The notes beneath the pieces are model-generated. The model saw only the letters and a list, made by a program, of their open reading frames with translations. It was not told the DNA's origin and ran no database searches. The translations under genes and the position numbers were made by a program. Positions 55,310-64,000 of a stretch of DNA of 64,000 nt are shown piece after piece (position 1 is the first letter of the stretch; each line of letters starts with the position of its first letter). Origin of the DNA: Rouxiella chamberiensis (lineage in GTDB: Bacteria; Pseudomonadota; Gammaproteobacteria; Enterobacterales; Enterobacteriaceae); assembly GCF_026967475.1 (NCBI RefSeq), contig NZ_CP114058.1, forward strand, positions 2,976,001 to 3,040,000, in the 5' to 3' direction.

Positions 55310-56590
55310 ATGAGTAAGTCAGAAAGTCTATTCACCCAAGCGCAAACGCTGATCCCGGGAGGCGTGAACTCGCCGGTACGTGCGTTCAACGGCGTCGGCG
55401 GTGTGCCACTGTTCATTGAGCGCGCCGACGGTGCGTATTTATATGATGCAGACGGTAAAGCCTATCTGGACTATGTAGGTTCATGGGGTCCGATGGTGCT
55501 GGGCCACAACAATGCCGCCATTCGCGACGCGGTGATTGAAGCTGCCCAGCGCGGCCTGAGCTTTGGCGCGCCGACCGAAATGGAAGTCAAAATGGCCGAG
55601 CTGGTCACCACACTGGTGCCAAGCATGGACATGGTGCGCATGGTGAACTCCGGTACCGAAGCGACCATGAGCGCCATTCGTCTGGCCCGTGGCTTCACTC
55701 ATCGTGACAAGATAATCAAATTCGAAGGCTGCTATCACGGTCACGCCGACTGTCTGCTGGTGAAAGCCGGTTCGGGCGCGCTGACGCTGGGTCAGCCAAA
55801 CTCGCCGGGCGTGCCTGCCGATTTCGCCAAACATACCCTGACCTGTACCTATAACGATCTGGACTCTGTGCGTGCCGTGTTCGAGCAATATCCTGAAGAC
55901 GTGGCCTGTCTCATCGTCGAACCAGTTGCTGGCAACATGAACTGCGTACCGCCGCAGCCGGAATTCCTGACGGGCCTTCGCGCACTGTGCGACGAGTTCG
56001 GCGCACTGCTTATCATTGATGAAGTGATGACCGGTTTCCGCGTTGCGCTGGGCGGTGCCCAGGCGCATTACAACGTGGTGCCGGATCTGACCTGCCTCGG
56101 AAAAATCATCGGGGGCGGCATGCCGGTAGGCGCATTCGGTGGCCGTCGCGAAGTGATGGAAGCGCTGGCTCCGACAGGTCCGGTTTATCAGGCGGGTACG
56201 CTTTCCGGTAACCCGATTGCGATGGCTGCCGGTCTTGCCTGTCTGACCCAGGTTGCAGAACCTGGCGTTCATCAGACGCTGACCGCCCTGACCACTCAAC
56301 TGGCAGAAGGTCTGAAAGAAGCCGCTGCCGCCGAAAACATCCCGTTTGTGGTAAACCACGTCGGCGGCATGTTTGGCCTGTTCTTTACCGAACTGAGCAC
56401 CGTCACAAGTTATCAGGACGTGATGCAGTCCAACGTTGAACGCTTCAAGACTTTCTTCCACCTGATGCTGGAAGAAGGCGTATATCTCGCGCCTTCCGCC
56501 TTCGAAGCAGGCTTTATGTCACTGGCCCACACGCCGGAAGATATCCAGCACACCATCGACGCCGCACGTCGCTGCTTCGCAAAACTGTAA
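55310..56590 (+). CDS. hemL: glutamate-1-semialdehyde 2,1-aminomutase
   Basis: HemL makes 5-aminolevulinate, the first committed haem precursor. The start [20 protein letters not shown] at 55310 follows AGGAG; upstream frame to 55265 is ignored. It has 426 residues as in E. coli. PLP Lys265 lies in [17 protein letters not shown], and [18 protein letters not shown] is the family signature. It ends at a clear terminator, convergent with fhuB. Confidence 0.99.
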   Translation: MSKSESLFTQAQTLIPGGVNSPVRAFNGVGGVPLFIERADGAYLYDADGKAYLDYVGSWGPMVLGHNNAAIRDAVIEAAQRGLSFGAPTEMEVKMAELVTTLVPSMDMVRMVNSGTEATMSAIRLARGFTHRDKIIKFEGCYHGHADCLLVKAGSGALTLGQPNSPGVPADFAKHTLTCTYNDLDSVRAVFEQYPEDVACLIVEPVAGNMNCVPPQPEFLTGLRALCDEFGALLIIDEVMTGFRVALGGAQAHYNVVPDLTCLGKIIGGGMPVGAFGGRREVMEALAPTGPVYQAGTLSGNPIAMAAGLACLTQVAEPGVHQTLTALTTQLAEGLKEAAAAENIPFVVNHVGGMFGLFFTELSTVTSYQDVMQSNVERFKTFFHLMLEEGVYLAPSAFEAGFMSLAHTPEDIQHTIDAARRCFAKL

Positions 56591-56651
56591 GCTCTTTCCG
56601 TCGCCTCGGCTCTACAACGCGCCAGGCGACGGCAGCGCAGAACGATAACGC

Positions 56652-56683
56652 AGCACAGTCTCCACCGAGGCTGTGCTTTTTTT
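56652..56683 (+). terminator. hemL terminator
   Basis: AGCACAG (56652-56658) pairs with CTGTGCT (56671-56677), then T7. A second hairpin just before it, CCGTCGCCT (56598-56606) with AGGCGACGG (56624-56632), lies in the hemL 3' untranslated region. Confidence 0.92.
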
Positions 56684-56760
56684 ATCAAGCCAGATAATTT
56701 TCTCATTCCCTCGCCCATAGGTTAGGGAATATTTTTTTAAGGAAAACTTGAAACGTCTTA

Positions 56761-56818
56761 CGCGTAATCCTGATCATTCCCTGATCAATTCCTGATTACG
56801 CGCTGAAGATTTCCTGAT
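56761..56818. repeat. short tandem repeats and inverted repeat after fhuB
   Basis: Three 11-base units ending in CCTGAT or CCCTGAT stand in tandem (GTAATCCTGAT, CATTCCCTGAT, CAATTCCTGAT), and a further TTCCTGAT lies next to the fhuB stop. The array is framed by CGCGTAATC (56761-56769) and GATTACGCG (56794-56802), a 9-base inverted repeat, so the whole can fold as a hairpin. It may end the fhu transcript; it has no U tract. Confidence 0.55.
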
Positions 56819-58807
56819 TTATGAGGCTTGTTTACGTAACAGATAGACAAAGTAAGGTGCGCCGATGAAGGTCGCCAACAGTCCTGCCGGTATCTGGTTC
56901 GGGAACAGGATCATGCGGCCACACCAGTCGGCCAGTACCATCAATACTCCGCCCAGTGCGCTTGCTACCATCCATTGAGGTATGGCGCGTCTGAAACCCA
57001 GCATTCGCGCCATGTGCGGCGCCATCAGTCCGATAAAACTCATCGGCCCGACGGTAAGCGTCGCGACGGCGGTCATCACGGCGGCCAGCGCCAGCAGCGT
57101 GATTCGACTGGAGGTTAACGCCATCCCAATCGAGCGCCCCGTCACGCTGCCAAGCGGCAGGATGCCTATCCAGCGGCGGCAGAACGGCACCAACGCCAGC
57201 AAGACGACAGCAATAATGCCGCTGCGCCATGCCTGAGCGGCTGTCACCGAATAGGTAGAACCTGAAATCCACGACAGCAGATCGCCCATCCGCGGATCGC
57301 CGCTGGCAAGAAGCAGCACCAGCACCGTGTTGTAGGCTGTGCTGAGCGCAATGCCCGTCAGCAGCATGCGCTCGGGCGAGAAACTGCGCATTCCCGAAAT
57401 AAGCATGATGATCAACAGGGTGATTCCGGCACCCAGACTGCCGGCGGGCAGCAGCCACGCAAACGCATCGCCGGGAACCAGAAACAGCATCAGCACCACA
57501 CCAAATGCGGCACCCGAGCTGATGCCCAGCACTTCGGGGCTTGCCATCGCATTTCCGGTCAGCTTCTGAATGATGACCCCGGCCGAGGCGAGCATCACGC
57601 CTGCCGCAAGGGCGGCAAACACGCGCGGCGTACGCCACGGCAACAATCGGGTCAGCTCGTGTCCCATCGACCAGTGCCAGCCTTGCACGTTGCGGCCAAA
57701 GCACAGCGCCACGGCCAGTCCGGCCAGCATCAGCACGCCTGCCAGCAGCATCCAGCGGGCAAGATGATGGCGCTCATGGGGCACATGATCACCCTGATTC
57801 ATCGGCGGGGGTACGGCGCTATGGCGCAGGCGCGGCAGGAGCCAGAGCAGAATCGGCGCGCCTACCAGCGCCGTGGCGGCCCCCGTCGAGACTTCGAACC
57901 ATACGCCGCTTAGCCACAGGACAATCTGGTCGGTCAGCCACAGCAGCAACGCGCTGATAAGCGGAGCCAAAATCAGACGCGACACCAGACGACGCGCGCC
58001 CAGAATCTTCGCCAGCAAGGGGGCAAACAGGCCGATAAACCCGATGATGCCGACCGCATTAACTAGCTGCGCACTCATCAGAATGGCGAGCGCCAACACG
58101 ATGAACCGCGCGGCGGAAAGCCCCAGTCCGAGATTTTTTGCCACACCGTCGTCGAGACCCAGCAGCGTCATCGGGCGCTGGAGCAAAAATGCCAGCAGCC
58201 ACACCACCGCAACGCGCGGCAGCAGGAAACTCGCCGTGCTCCAGTCCTGCTGGTTCAGCGAACCGGTACTCCAGATATACAGGCTTTGCAGTTGCTGATA
58301 GTTAAACAGCCCAAGCAGGCTGCTGACCGCGCCACAGTAAAGGCCGAGTACCAGTCCCGCAAGGATGAGCGTCACCGGTGACATTCTCTTGCCCCAGGCG
58401 ACGCCAAAGACCAGCAGACCCACGGTAATCGCGCCCAGCATGGCGGCGAATTGCTGGGTAATTTCTCCGCCCGGCAGGCTCCACAGGGTGGCTATCGTCA
58501 GACCCAGCTGCGCTCCGGCGGACACGCCCAGCGTCGAGGGTTCGGCAAGAGGATTGCGCAGTACCTGCTGAAACAGCAGGCCGACCAGCCCGAGTCCGGC
58601 ACCGGCCAGCAGCGCCACCGCAGAGCGCGGCAGCAGGCTGTAATGAAACAGCATCTGGCGAACATCGTCGCTATCGGGTTGCCACAGCGCTTCGCGCCAC
58701 AGGGTAAAAGGCAGTTGTCGATGCAGATTGAACAGATTGAGCAGTACGCAGAGAGCCGCGATAAAAACGAGCAGCGTCAGCGTCTGGCTGAGTGAGCGGC
58801 GATTCAT
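56819..58807 (-). CDS. fhuB: Fe(3+)-hydroxamate ABC transporter permease FhuB
   Basis: FhuB is the inner-membrane permease for ferrichrome and related hydroxamates. It is a fusion of two FecCD-type halves (each about ten membrane helices), as in all FhuB proteins: 662 residues (E. coli 660). GLLFQQVLRNPLAEPSTLGVSAGAQLG in the first half and LTGNAMASPEVLGISSGAAFG in the second are the paired family motifs, seen in parts. The start ATG 58807 overlaps the fhuD stop (ATGA). Confidence 0.97.
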   Translation of the reverse strand: MNRRSLSQTLTLLVFIAALCVLLNLFNLHRQLPFTLWREALWQPDSDDVRQMLFHYSLLPRSAVALLAGAGLGLVGLLFQQVLRNPLAEPSTLGVSAGAQLGLTIATLWSLPGGEITQQFAAMLGAITVGLLVFGVAWGKRMSPVTLILAGLVLGLYCGAVSSLLGLFNYQQLQSLYIWSTGSLNQQDWSTASFLLPRVAVVWLLAFLLQRPMTLLGLDDGVAKNLGLGLSAARFIVLALAILMSAQLVNAVGIIGFIGLFAPLLAKILGARRLVSRLILAPLISALLLWLTDQIVLWLSGVWFEVSTGAATALVGAPILLWLLPRLRHSAVPPPMNQGDHVPHERHHLARWMLLAGVLMLAGLAVALCFGRNVQGWHWSMGHELTRLLPWRTPRVFAALAAGVMLASAGVIIQKLTGNAMASPEVLGISSGAAFGVVLMLFLVPGDAFAWLLPAGSLGAGITLLIIMLISGMRSFSPERMLLTGIALSTAYNTVLVLLLASGDPRMGDLLSWISGSTYSVTAAQAWRSGIIAVVLLALVPFCRRWIGILPLGSVTGRSIGMALTSSRITLLALAAVMTAVATLTVGPMSFIGLMAPHMARMLGFRRAIPQWMVASALGGVLMVLADWCGRMILFPNQIPAGLLATFIGAPYFVYLLRKQAS

Positions 58808-59703
58808 ACAGGCTTCCCGAGCGAGTCCGACAAGATGTGACAAAAGCGCATGGCGCAAAGCGTCGCGCCATAAAACCATACGGCAGGCACAATACTGAGC
58901 TGCTTTTCACGTACAAAAGGCAGCGACTGCCACAGGGGCGAGCGGGAAACCTCATCGATAATCGCCCCACTTCCGTGGTCGAAGCACAGTGCACGGGCAT
59001 GCTTGATAGACGCCAGCCGCTCGATGCCCACGGTAACGCTGCCCCAGTAATTTTTCTCGCCGTCCCAGGCATTGCGCAGACCGACATCGGTCATCACCTC
59101 CTGCAACAGACTGCCTTCGCCAAACACCAGCACGTGGCGCTTATCGAGAAATGAAAACAGCAGGATCGGGCGATCGGCCGCCGATTTCACTCTCCGGCGA
59201 GTTTGTACAAGGGTGTCGTGATAGGTTTGCAGATGCGCGGCCGCGCGCTGTTGCAGGCCAAGATAGTCCGCCAGCCTGTTGAGTGAACGAATGGCCTGTT
59301 GCAGCGGATGCCCGCTGCCGTCGTTGGCGGTCACGGTCAGCACGGGCGCGATGGGCGTCAGCTGACTGGCTTTAGGTCCATAACCCTGTGATATCAATAT
59401 CAGCGAGGGATTCATCTGCTGCATCAGTTCCATGTTCGGCGAGGTGCGTTGTCCAACCTCAATCACCGACGAAGGCAGCTTCGGCGCTTCGACCCACAGG
59501 TTGTAGTTGGGAATGTCGGCGACGCCCCAGGGTGTTACGCCCAGCGCCATCAGCAGCTCGGCGGGCAGCCATTCAAGCGCGATGATGCGCGTTAAATCGA
59601 TGTTCGGCGCACTGTGCGCAGGCAACGCCGCCACCAGCGGTGCCAGTGCCATCGCCTGCAATACTCGACGACGGGTTAACGTAGTATCAAAAAAATTATT
59701 CAT
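58804..59703 (-). CDS. fhuD: Fe(3+)-hydroxamate periplasmic binding protein FhuD
   Basis: FhuD carries ferric hydroxamates from FhuA to FhuBC. The start ATG 59703 (MNNFFDTTLTRRRVLQAMAL) gives a twin-arginine signal (TRRRVLQ), cleaved near PAHSA, typical of FhuD; an upstream ATG at 59748 would add 15 residues. RIIALEWLPAELLMALGVTP and the ending region VPAVWFYGATLCAM match E. coli FhuD. About 299 residues (E. coli 296). Overlaps fhuB by four bases. Confidence 0.95.
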   Translation of the reverse strand: MNNFFDTTLTRRRVLQAMALAPLVAALPAHSAPNIDLTRIIALEWLPAELLMALGVTPWGVADIPNYNLWVEAPKLPSSVIEVGQRTSPNMELMQQMNPSLILISQGYGPKASQLTPIAPVLTVTANDGSGHPLQQAIRSLNRLADYLGLQQRAAAHLQTYHDTLVQTRRRVKSAADRPILLFSFLDKRHVLVFGEGSLLQEVMTDVGLRNAWDGEKNYWGSVTVGIERLASIKHARALCFDHGSGAIIDEVSRSPLWQSLPFVREKQLSIVPAVWFYGATLCAMRFCHILSDSLGKPV

Positions 59704-59762
59704 CAGGGTCCAATCCGCAAAATTATTGGCATTGCGCCAAGACGGCATGCATCGATGCCGCC

Positions 59763-60572
59763 TCAGGCAAGGAGTGGATAGCTTATTGGCGCTCCACCGC
59801 CGGGATGCGGCACTGTTCCCATCGGGATCCCGTACACCTGCTCCAGCACGTCGCTTCGCATCATCTCTTCGGGGCTGCCCTCGGCAATCATCCTGCCGCC
59901 GCGCAGCGCCACGAGGCGATCGCAGTAGCGGGCGGCCATGTTGATGTCATGCAGCACGGCAATCACCGTCAGCCCTTTCTCATGGCTCAGGCGCTGGATA
60001 AGCGCCAGCACATCGACCTGATGGGCGATGTCCAGCGCGGAGGTCGGCTCGTCGAGCAGCAGGCAACGGCTGTCCTGCGCGACCATCATTGCCAGCCAGG
60101 CGCGCTGGCGTTCGCCGCCGGAGAGGCTGTCTACAAGGCGTTGGGCAAAAGGTTTAAGCCCCACCAGCGCGATAGCCTCCTCGACCTTTTCGCGATCATT
60201 TTGTCGAAAACGCCCCAGCGCGCCGTGCCAGGGATAGCGACCGATAGCCACCAGCTCGCTGACCGTCATGCCTTCCGCGGCCGGAAGCTGCTGCGGAAGA
60301 TAGGCCACCTGGCGGGCAAAAGCTTTGCTGTCCCACTGGTCGACCGGTTTTTCATTGAGCAGCACGTTTCCCGAGGAGGCGGGTTGATGGCGACCCAGCA
60401 TTTTAAGCAAGGTCGATTTTCCGGAGCCGTTGTGACCAATCAGGCCATACACTTTTCGCTGGGGAAAAGAGAGAGAAAGTGGCGCCAGCAAGGTCCGTCC
60501 CGGTACGGTGAAACTGACCTCGTCCAGCCGATAAACGCTGTCGTCGAGCGCCTCTTGCTGTTCTGTTTTCAT
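59763..60572 (-). CDS. fhuC: Fe(3+)-hydroxamate ABC transporter ATPase FhuC
   Basis: FhuC powers FhuB. Walker A GHNGSGKS is at 46-53, the signature is DSLSGGERQRAWLAMM, and Walker B is CLLLDEPTSALD with the switch His in VLHDINMAARYCD. It has 269 residues (E. coli 265). It is separated from fhuA by 70 bases that contain a 10-base hairpin, and followed by fhuD and fhuB. Confidence 0.98.
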   Translation of the reverse strand: MKTEQQEALDDSVYRLDEVSFTVPGRTLLAPLSLSFPQRKVYGLIGHNGSGKSTLLKMLGRHQPASSGNVLLNEKPVDQWDSKAFARQVAYLPQQLPAAEGMTVSELVAIGRYPWHGALGRFRQNDREKVEEAIALVGLKPFAQRLVDSLSGGERQRAWLAMMVAQDSRCLLLDEPTSALDIAHQVDVLALIQRLSHEKGLTVIAVLHDINMAARYCDRLVALRGGRMIAEGSPEEMMRSDVLEQVYGIPMGTVPHPGGGAPISYPLLA

Positions 60573-60593
60573 AATGGCCTATCGTTATGTGAC

Positions 60594-60619
60594 TCGGGCG
60601 CATTCGACGATGCGCCCGA
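60594..60619 (-). promoter_or_regulatory. intercistronic hairpin between fhuA and fhuC
   Basis: TCGGGCGCAT (60594-60603) pairs perfectly with ATGCGCCCGA (60610-60619) around six bases. It has no U tract, so it is more likely a processing or mRNA-stability element, or a weak attenuator, that would lower fhuCDB relative to fhuA. Confidence 0.65.
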
Positions 60620-60642
60620 TGATTTTCTACGTGCAAACCCCG

Positions 60643-62865
60643 TTAGAAGCGGAAGGTTGCCGTCGCGACTATCTGGCGATCGGTGCCCCAATAGCAGGCG
60701 TAATCACGGTAGCAGCTGGCAACGTATTCGCGATCGAACAGGTTGTTGACATTGACACCCACGGAAGAGCCCGGCAGGCCGAAACGTCCCAAATCATATT
60801 TCACAGTCGCATCGACAAGGGTGTAGCTCGCCACGTTAAACGGCTGATTGGTATCGGAACCGGTCGTGTACAAGCTTGATGTCGCGCCGACGTAACGCAC
60901 GCCGGAACCCACCGTCAGACCACTCAGCGCCGACTCGTGGAAGGTGTAATCCGCCCACAGGGACGCCATGTTGCGCGGCACTTCCACCGGACGCTGGCCT
61001 TCGTAGTTGGTATCGTGCGTGTATTTCGCATCGGTAAAGGTATACGAAGCGATAACATTAATATTGGCATTTACGGCGGCTTTGGCTTCAAGCTCCACAC
61101 CGCGTGAACGAATTACCCCGGATTGCACGCTGGCAAAGGTGTTATCAGGGTCAACGGTCAGGTTGTTGTCTTTGGTCAGCTGATAAACCGCGGCTGTCAG
61201 GCTGATTGGACGATCTTCAGGAATGTATTTCAGACCGGCTTCGTACTGTTTGCCGATGGAAGGCTTGAACGGCGTACCGCCCGCTGTCGAACCGGAGGTA
61301 GGTTCGAAGGACTGGCTGTAGCTGAAGTAAGGAGAAATGCCGTTGTCGAACAGATAGTTAAGACCGCCGCGCCAGGTGAAGCGGTGATCCTTGATTTCGG
61401 CCGTTGTGCCCGTGGTACGGGTCAGTGTCGAAGTTTTGGCAATGTCGTAACGACCGCCGGCGGTCAGGATCCAGTGGTTCCACTCGGCCTGATCCTGAAG
61501 ATAAAGGCCCGTTTGCTCCTGACGATTCAACACGTTATAGAGGAAACCGCCCTGCGCATTGGAGTTGCTGTAGTCCGGGTTGGTCAGGCTCAGATTGCTG
61601 GCCGTGCCGTAATCCGCGTCGATGCTGTTGCTCATGCGCATGTAGTCAACGCCCATCAGCAAGGTGTGATCGACGGTCGCCGTCGCGAATTTGGCCTGTG
61701 CCTGGGTATCGACGTCAAAGTTATTCAGCTTCTCGGCGGAAACCACCGAAGCACGGGAGATTTGCGCCGGTGCCACATAACCGGTGTCATAAACGCCGGT
61801 ATATTTGCTGTTGATCTTGGTGTAGCGCAGGTTTTGGCGCACGGTCCAGGTGTCGTCGAACTGATGATCGAAACTGTAGCCGACCATCTTCTGATTACGC
61901 GACAGCTTGCTGTTGGCGTCACCGTCGTTGAAGTCGGTAGAGAGTTTGCGGGCATTGCCGTTGGCATCATTGTACGGCACGACTGTGCCCTGACGCGGCA
62001 ACCAGCCATAGAAGCCCGAATCCGGATCGTCCTGGAAATTGCTCAGGAAGGTAAAGGTCGTCTTGTCGTCAGGACGCCAGCTAAAGGACGGCGCAATCGC
62101 GAAACGCTTCTCTTTGGCCAGCACCTGCTGGGTATTCTGGCTATGCGCCACGCCGGTTAACCGGTAGGAATAGACACCTGCATCGTCAATGGCATCGCTG
62201 AAATCAAAACCGGTCTGATAAAGGCTGTCGGATCCCATCTTGAACTGCACTTCGTGCAGAGGTTCGGTGGTAGGACGCTTGCTGACCATCGACACCACAC
62301 CGCCCGGATTACTCTTGCCATACAGGACGGAAGCCGGACCACGCAGCAATTCGACGCGCTCCAGGAAATACGGGTCCATCGACACTTCGGAGTAGTTGTC
62401 GCCTTGCAGCTTGATGCCGTCCAGATACTGATTGGTATTGACCGACGTAAAGCCGCGAATGGCGAGCGCATCGTAAGTGCTTGAACTGCCACGGCTGGCG
62501 AACACACCCGGCGCGTAGCTCAGCGCTTCTTTCACCGTTGTTGGCTGGCGCATGTCCATTTCTTCACGCGTTACCACAGAGATAGACTGCGGCGTCTTGA
62601 CGAGTGGAGTGTCGGTTTTTGTTCCGGTGGCGCTGTGTTTGGCGACGATGGTCGGCGCGGGACCCCACGCGGACTCCGGCGCGACGTTGGATGCGCCATC
62701 GCCAACAACCGTGATAGTGTCATTTTTTGGCGCACTCGGCGCTGTTTCGGCGGCAACCGCTTGAAAAGTAATGCCAGCCAATGTCGTAGCGATAGTTAAT
62801 GCGAGTGTAGTCGGGAGCAGTCGAGTTGAGCCGTTTTTCACATACGGCGCGCGCATAGTGGCCAT
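60643..62865 (-). CDS. fhuA: TonB-dependent ferrichrome receptor FhuA
   Basis: FhuA is the outer-membrane ferrichrome transporter. A signal peptide runs to about residue 39 (FQAVAAE). The TonB box is DTITVVG at 49-55. The plug domain (about 70-200) has KTPQSISVVTREEMD and LLRGPASVLYGKSNPGG, followed by a 22-strand barrel ending in ...IVATATFRF with terminal Phe. It has 740 residues (E. coli 747). ATG 62865 follows GAGAG. A Fur-box-like site lies upstream; fhuC, fhuD and fhuB follow. Confidence 0.95.
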   Translation of the reverse strand: MATMRAPYVKNGSTRLLPTTLALTIATTLAGITFQAVAAETAPSAPKNDTITVVGDGASNVAPESAWGPAPTIVAKHSATGTKTDTPLVKTPQSISVVTREEMDMRQPTTVKEALSYAPGVFASRGSSSTYDALAIRGFTSVNTNQYLDGIKLQGDNYSEVSMDPYFLERVELLRGPASVLYGKSNPGGVVSMVSKRPTTEPLHEVQFKMGSDSLYQTGFDFSDAIDDAGVYSYRLTGVAHSQNTQQVLAKEKRFAIAPSFSWRPDDKTTFTFLSNFQDDPDSGFYGWLPRQGTVVPYNDANGNARKLSTDFNDGDANSKLSRNQKMVGYSFDHQFDDTWTVRQNLRYTKINSKYTGVYDTGYVAPAQISRASVVSAEKLNNFDVDTQAQAKFATATVDHTLLMGVDYMRMSNSIDADYGTASNLSLTNPDYSNSNAQGGFLYNVLNRQEQTGLYLQDQAEWNHWILTAGGRYDIAKTSTLTRTTGTTAEIKDHRFTWRGGLNYLFDNGISPYFSYSQSFEPTSGSTAGGTPFKPSIGKQYEAGLKYIPEDRPISLTAAVYQLTKDNNLTVDPDNTFASVQSGVIRSRGVELEAKAAVNANINVIASYTFTDAKYTHDTNYEGQRPVEVPRNMASLWADYTFHESALSGLTVGSGVRYVGATSSLYTTGSDTNQPFNVASYTLVDATVKYDLGRFGLPGSSVGVNVNNLFDREYVASCYRDYACYWGTDRQIVATATFRF

Positions 62866-62903
62866 TGTTTTCTCTCTGGAGATATTGGAATAGGAATAGA
62901 AAC

Positions 62904-62922
62904 GATAATTATTATTATAACG
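62904..62922. promoter_or_regulatory. Fur-box-like site upstream of fhuA
   Basis: The 19 bases 62904-62922 (GATAATTATTATTATAACG) agree with the Fur consensus GATAATGATAATCATTATC at 13 of 19 positions, counted by eye, and lie 39 bases before the fhuA start. Iron repression of fhuACDB is known in relatives. Confidence 0.75.
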
Positions 62923-63060
62923 ATCGCACTATATGCTCAACCCTCCGAAAGTTGCAAGAGCATTTACTTTGAACACTTAGACGAAGAAGTCTTGTTAACC
63001 CTGTAATCTCTGGGGTCAAAAGGCAGAGAGGCCAGAGTCTGCGCGGCCTGACGAAAGGCG

Positions 63061-63087
63061 AAAAAAGCGCGATGGGCATCGCGCTTT
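63061..63087 (-). terminator. mrcB terminator
   Basis: On the minus strand AAAGCGCGAT pairs with ATCGCGCTTT over a four-base loop, followed by six T. It lies 53 bases after the mrcB stop, in the mrcB-fhuA gap. Confidence 0.93.
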
Positions 63088-63139
63088 GTATTTTGTCATC
63101 GATATCGCTTAAGACTTAAGGAAAATAGCGCTGTCGGCC

Positions 63140-64000
<861 letters not shown>

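Overview
The window is a chromosomal segment of a member of the order Enterobacterales. Nearly every protein reads as a close relative of an Escherichia coli, Yersinia or Serratia protein. Gene order (alaS-recX-recA, nlpD-rpoS, surE-truD-ispF-ispD-ftsB, cysG-cysDNC, cysJIH, eno-pyrG-mazG-relA, degP-dgt-mtnN-btuF, hemL-fhuBDCA-mrcB) fits the Yersiniaceae/Serratia-Rahnella side of the order: cysG sits beside cysD, and the relA/barA block runs straight into the degP block, which are far apart in E. coli. The genus cannot be fixed from the sequence alone. No tRNA, rRNA, insertion sequence, prophage or CRISPR array is visible.

Layout. 1-3097: 5' part of alaS, then recX, recA with a textbook LexA-controlled promoter, and pncC, all on the minus strand. 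3517-6305: an inserted two-gene plus-strand unit, an amidase and an NCS1 (CodB-like) permease, separating pncC from mltB. 6485-13211: mltB, a PhnA-type zinc-ribbon protein, mutS, then rpoS and nlpD convergent with mutS. 13470-18026: pcm, surE, truD, ispF, ispD, ftsB and a DUF3561 membrane protein. 18103-28052: assimilatory sulfate reduction (cysC, cysN, cysD, cysG, then iap on the plus strand, then cysH, cysI, cysJ). 28370-30849: a secreted alpha/beta hydrolase and the queuosine genes queD and queE. 30944-35389: one 1481-residue gene of unknown function. 35698-42260: eno, pyrG, mazG, relA. 42611-48038: barA, a fold-III PLP enzyme and garK. 48177-53532: degP, dgt, mtnN, btuF, erpA. 53672-64000: clcA, hemL, the ferrichrome system fhuB-fhuD-fhuC-fhuA, and the 3' part of mrcB.

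How the parts work together. The cys cluster encodes activation of sulfate to PAPS (CysD/N/C), its reduction to sulfite (CysH) and then to sulfide (CysI/J), and makes the siroheme that CysI needs (CysG). recA/recX/mutS cover recombination and mismatch repair; rpoS/nlpD, relA and barA cover stationary phase, the stringent response and the Csr-linked two-component pathway. fhuA-fhuCDB is a complete iron(III)-hydroxamate uptake route behind a Fur-box-like site.

Two points stand out. First, the 1481-residue protein between queE and eno has, near its N-terminus, the pieces of an OTU deubiquitinase fold in reversed order (His segment before the DGxC-like segment), as expected for a circularly permuted OTU. 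The nucleophile position reads Ser (AGC) instead of Cys. It also has an HEXXH motif, a basic KRKR patch and a coiled-coil tail, so it looks like an effector- or toxin-like accessory protein. Second, at least five conserved genes (pcm, iap, cysJ, queE, relA), and perhaps mazG, carry a single-base frameshift, mostly in short homopolymers. Each repaired length matches its family, so sequencing or assembly error is more likely than gene decay.
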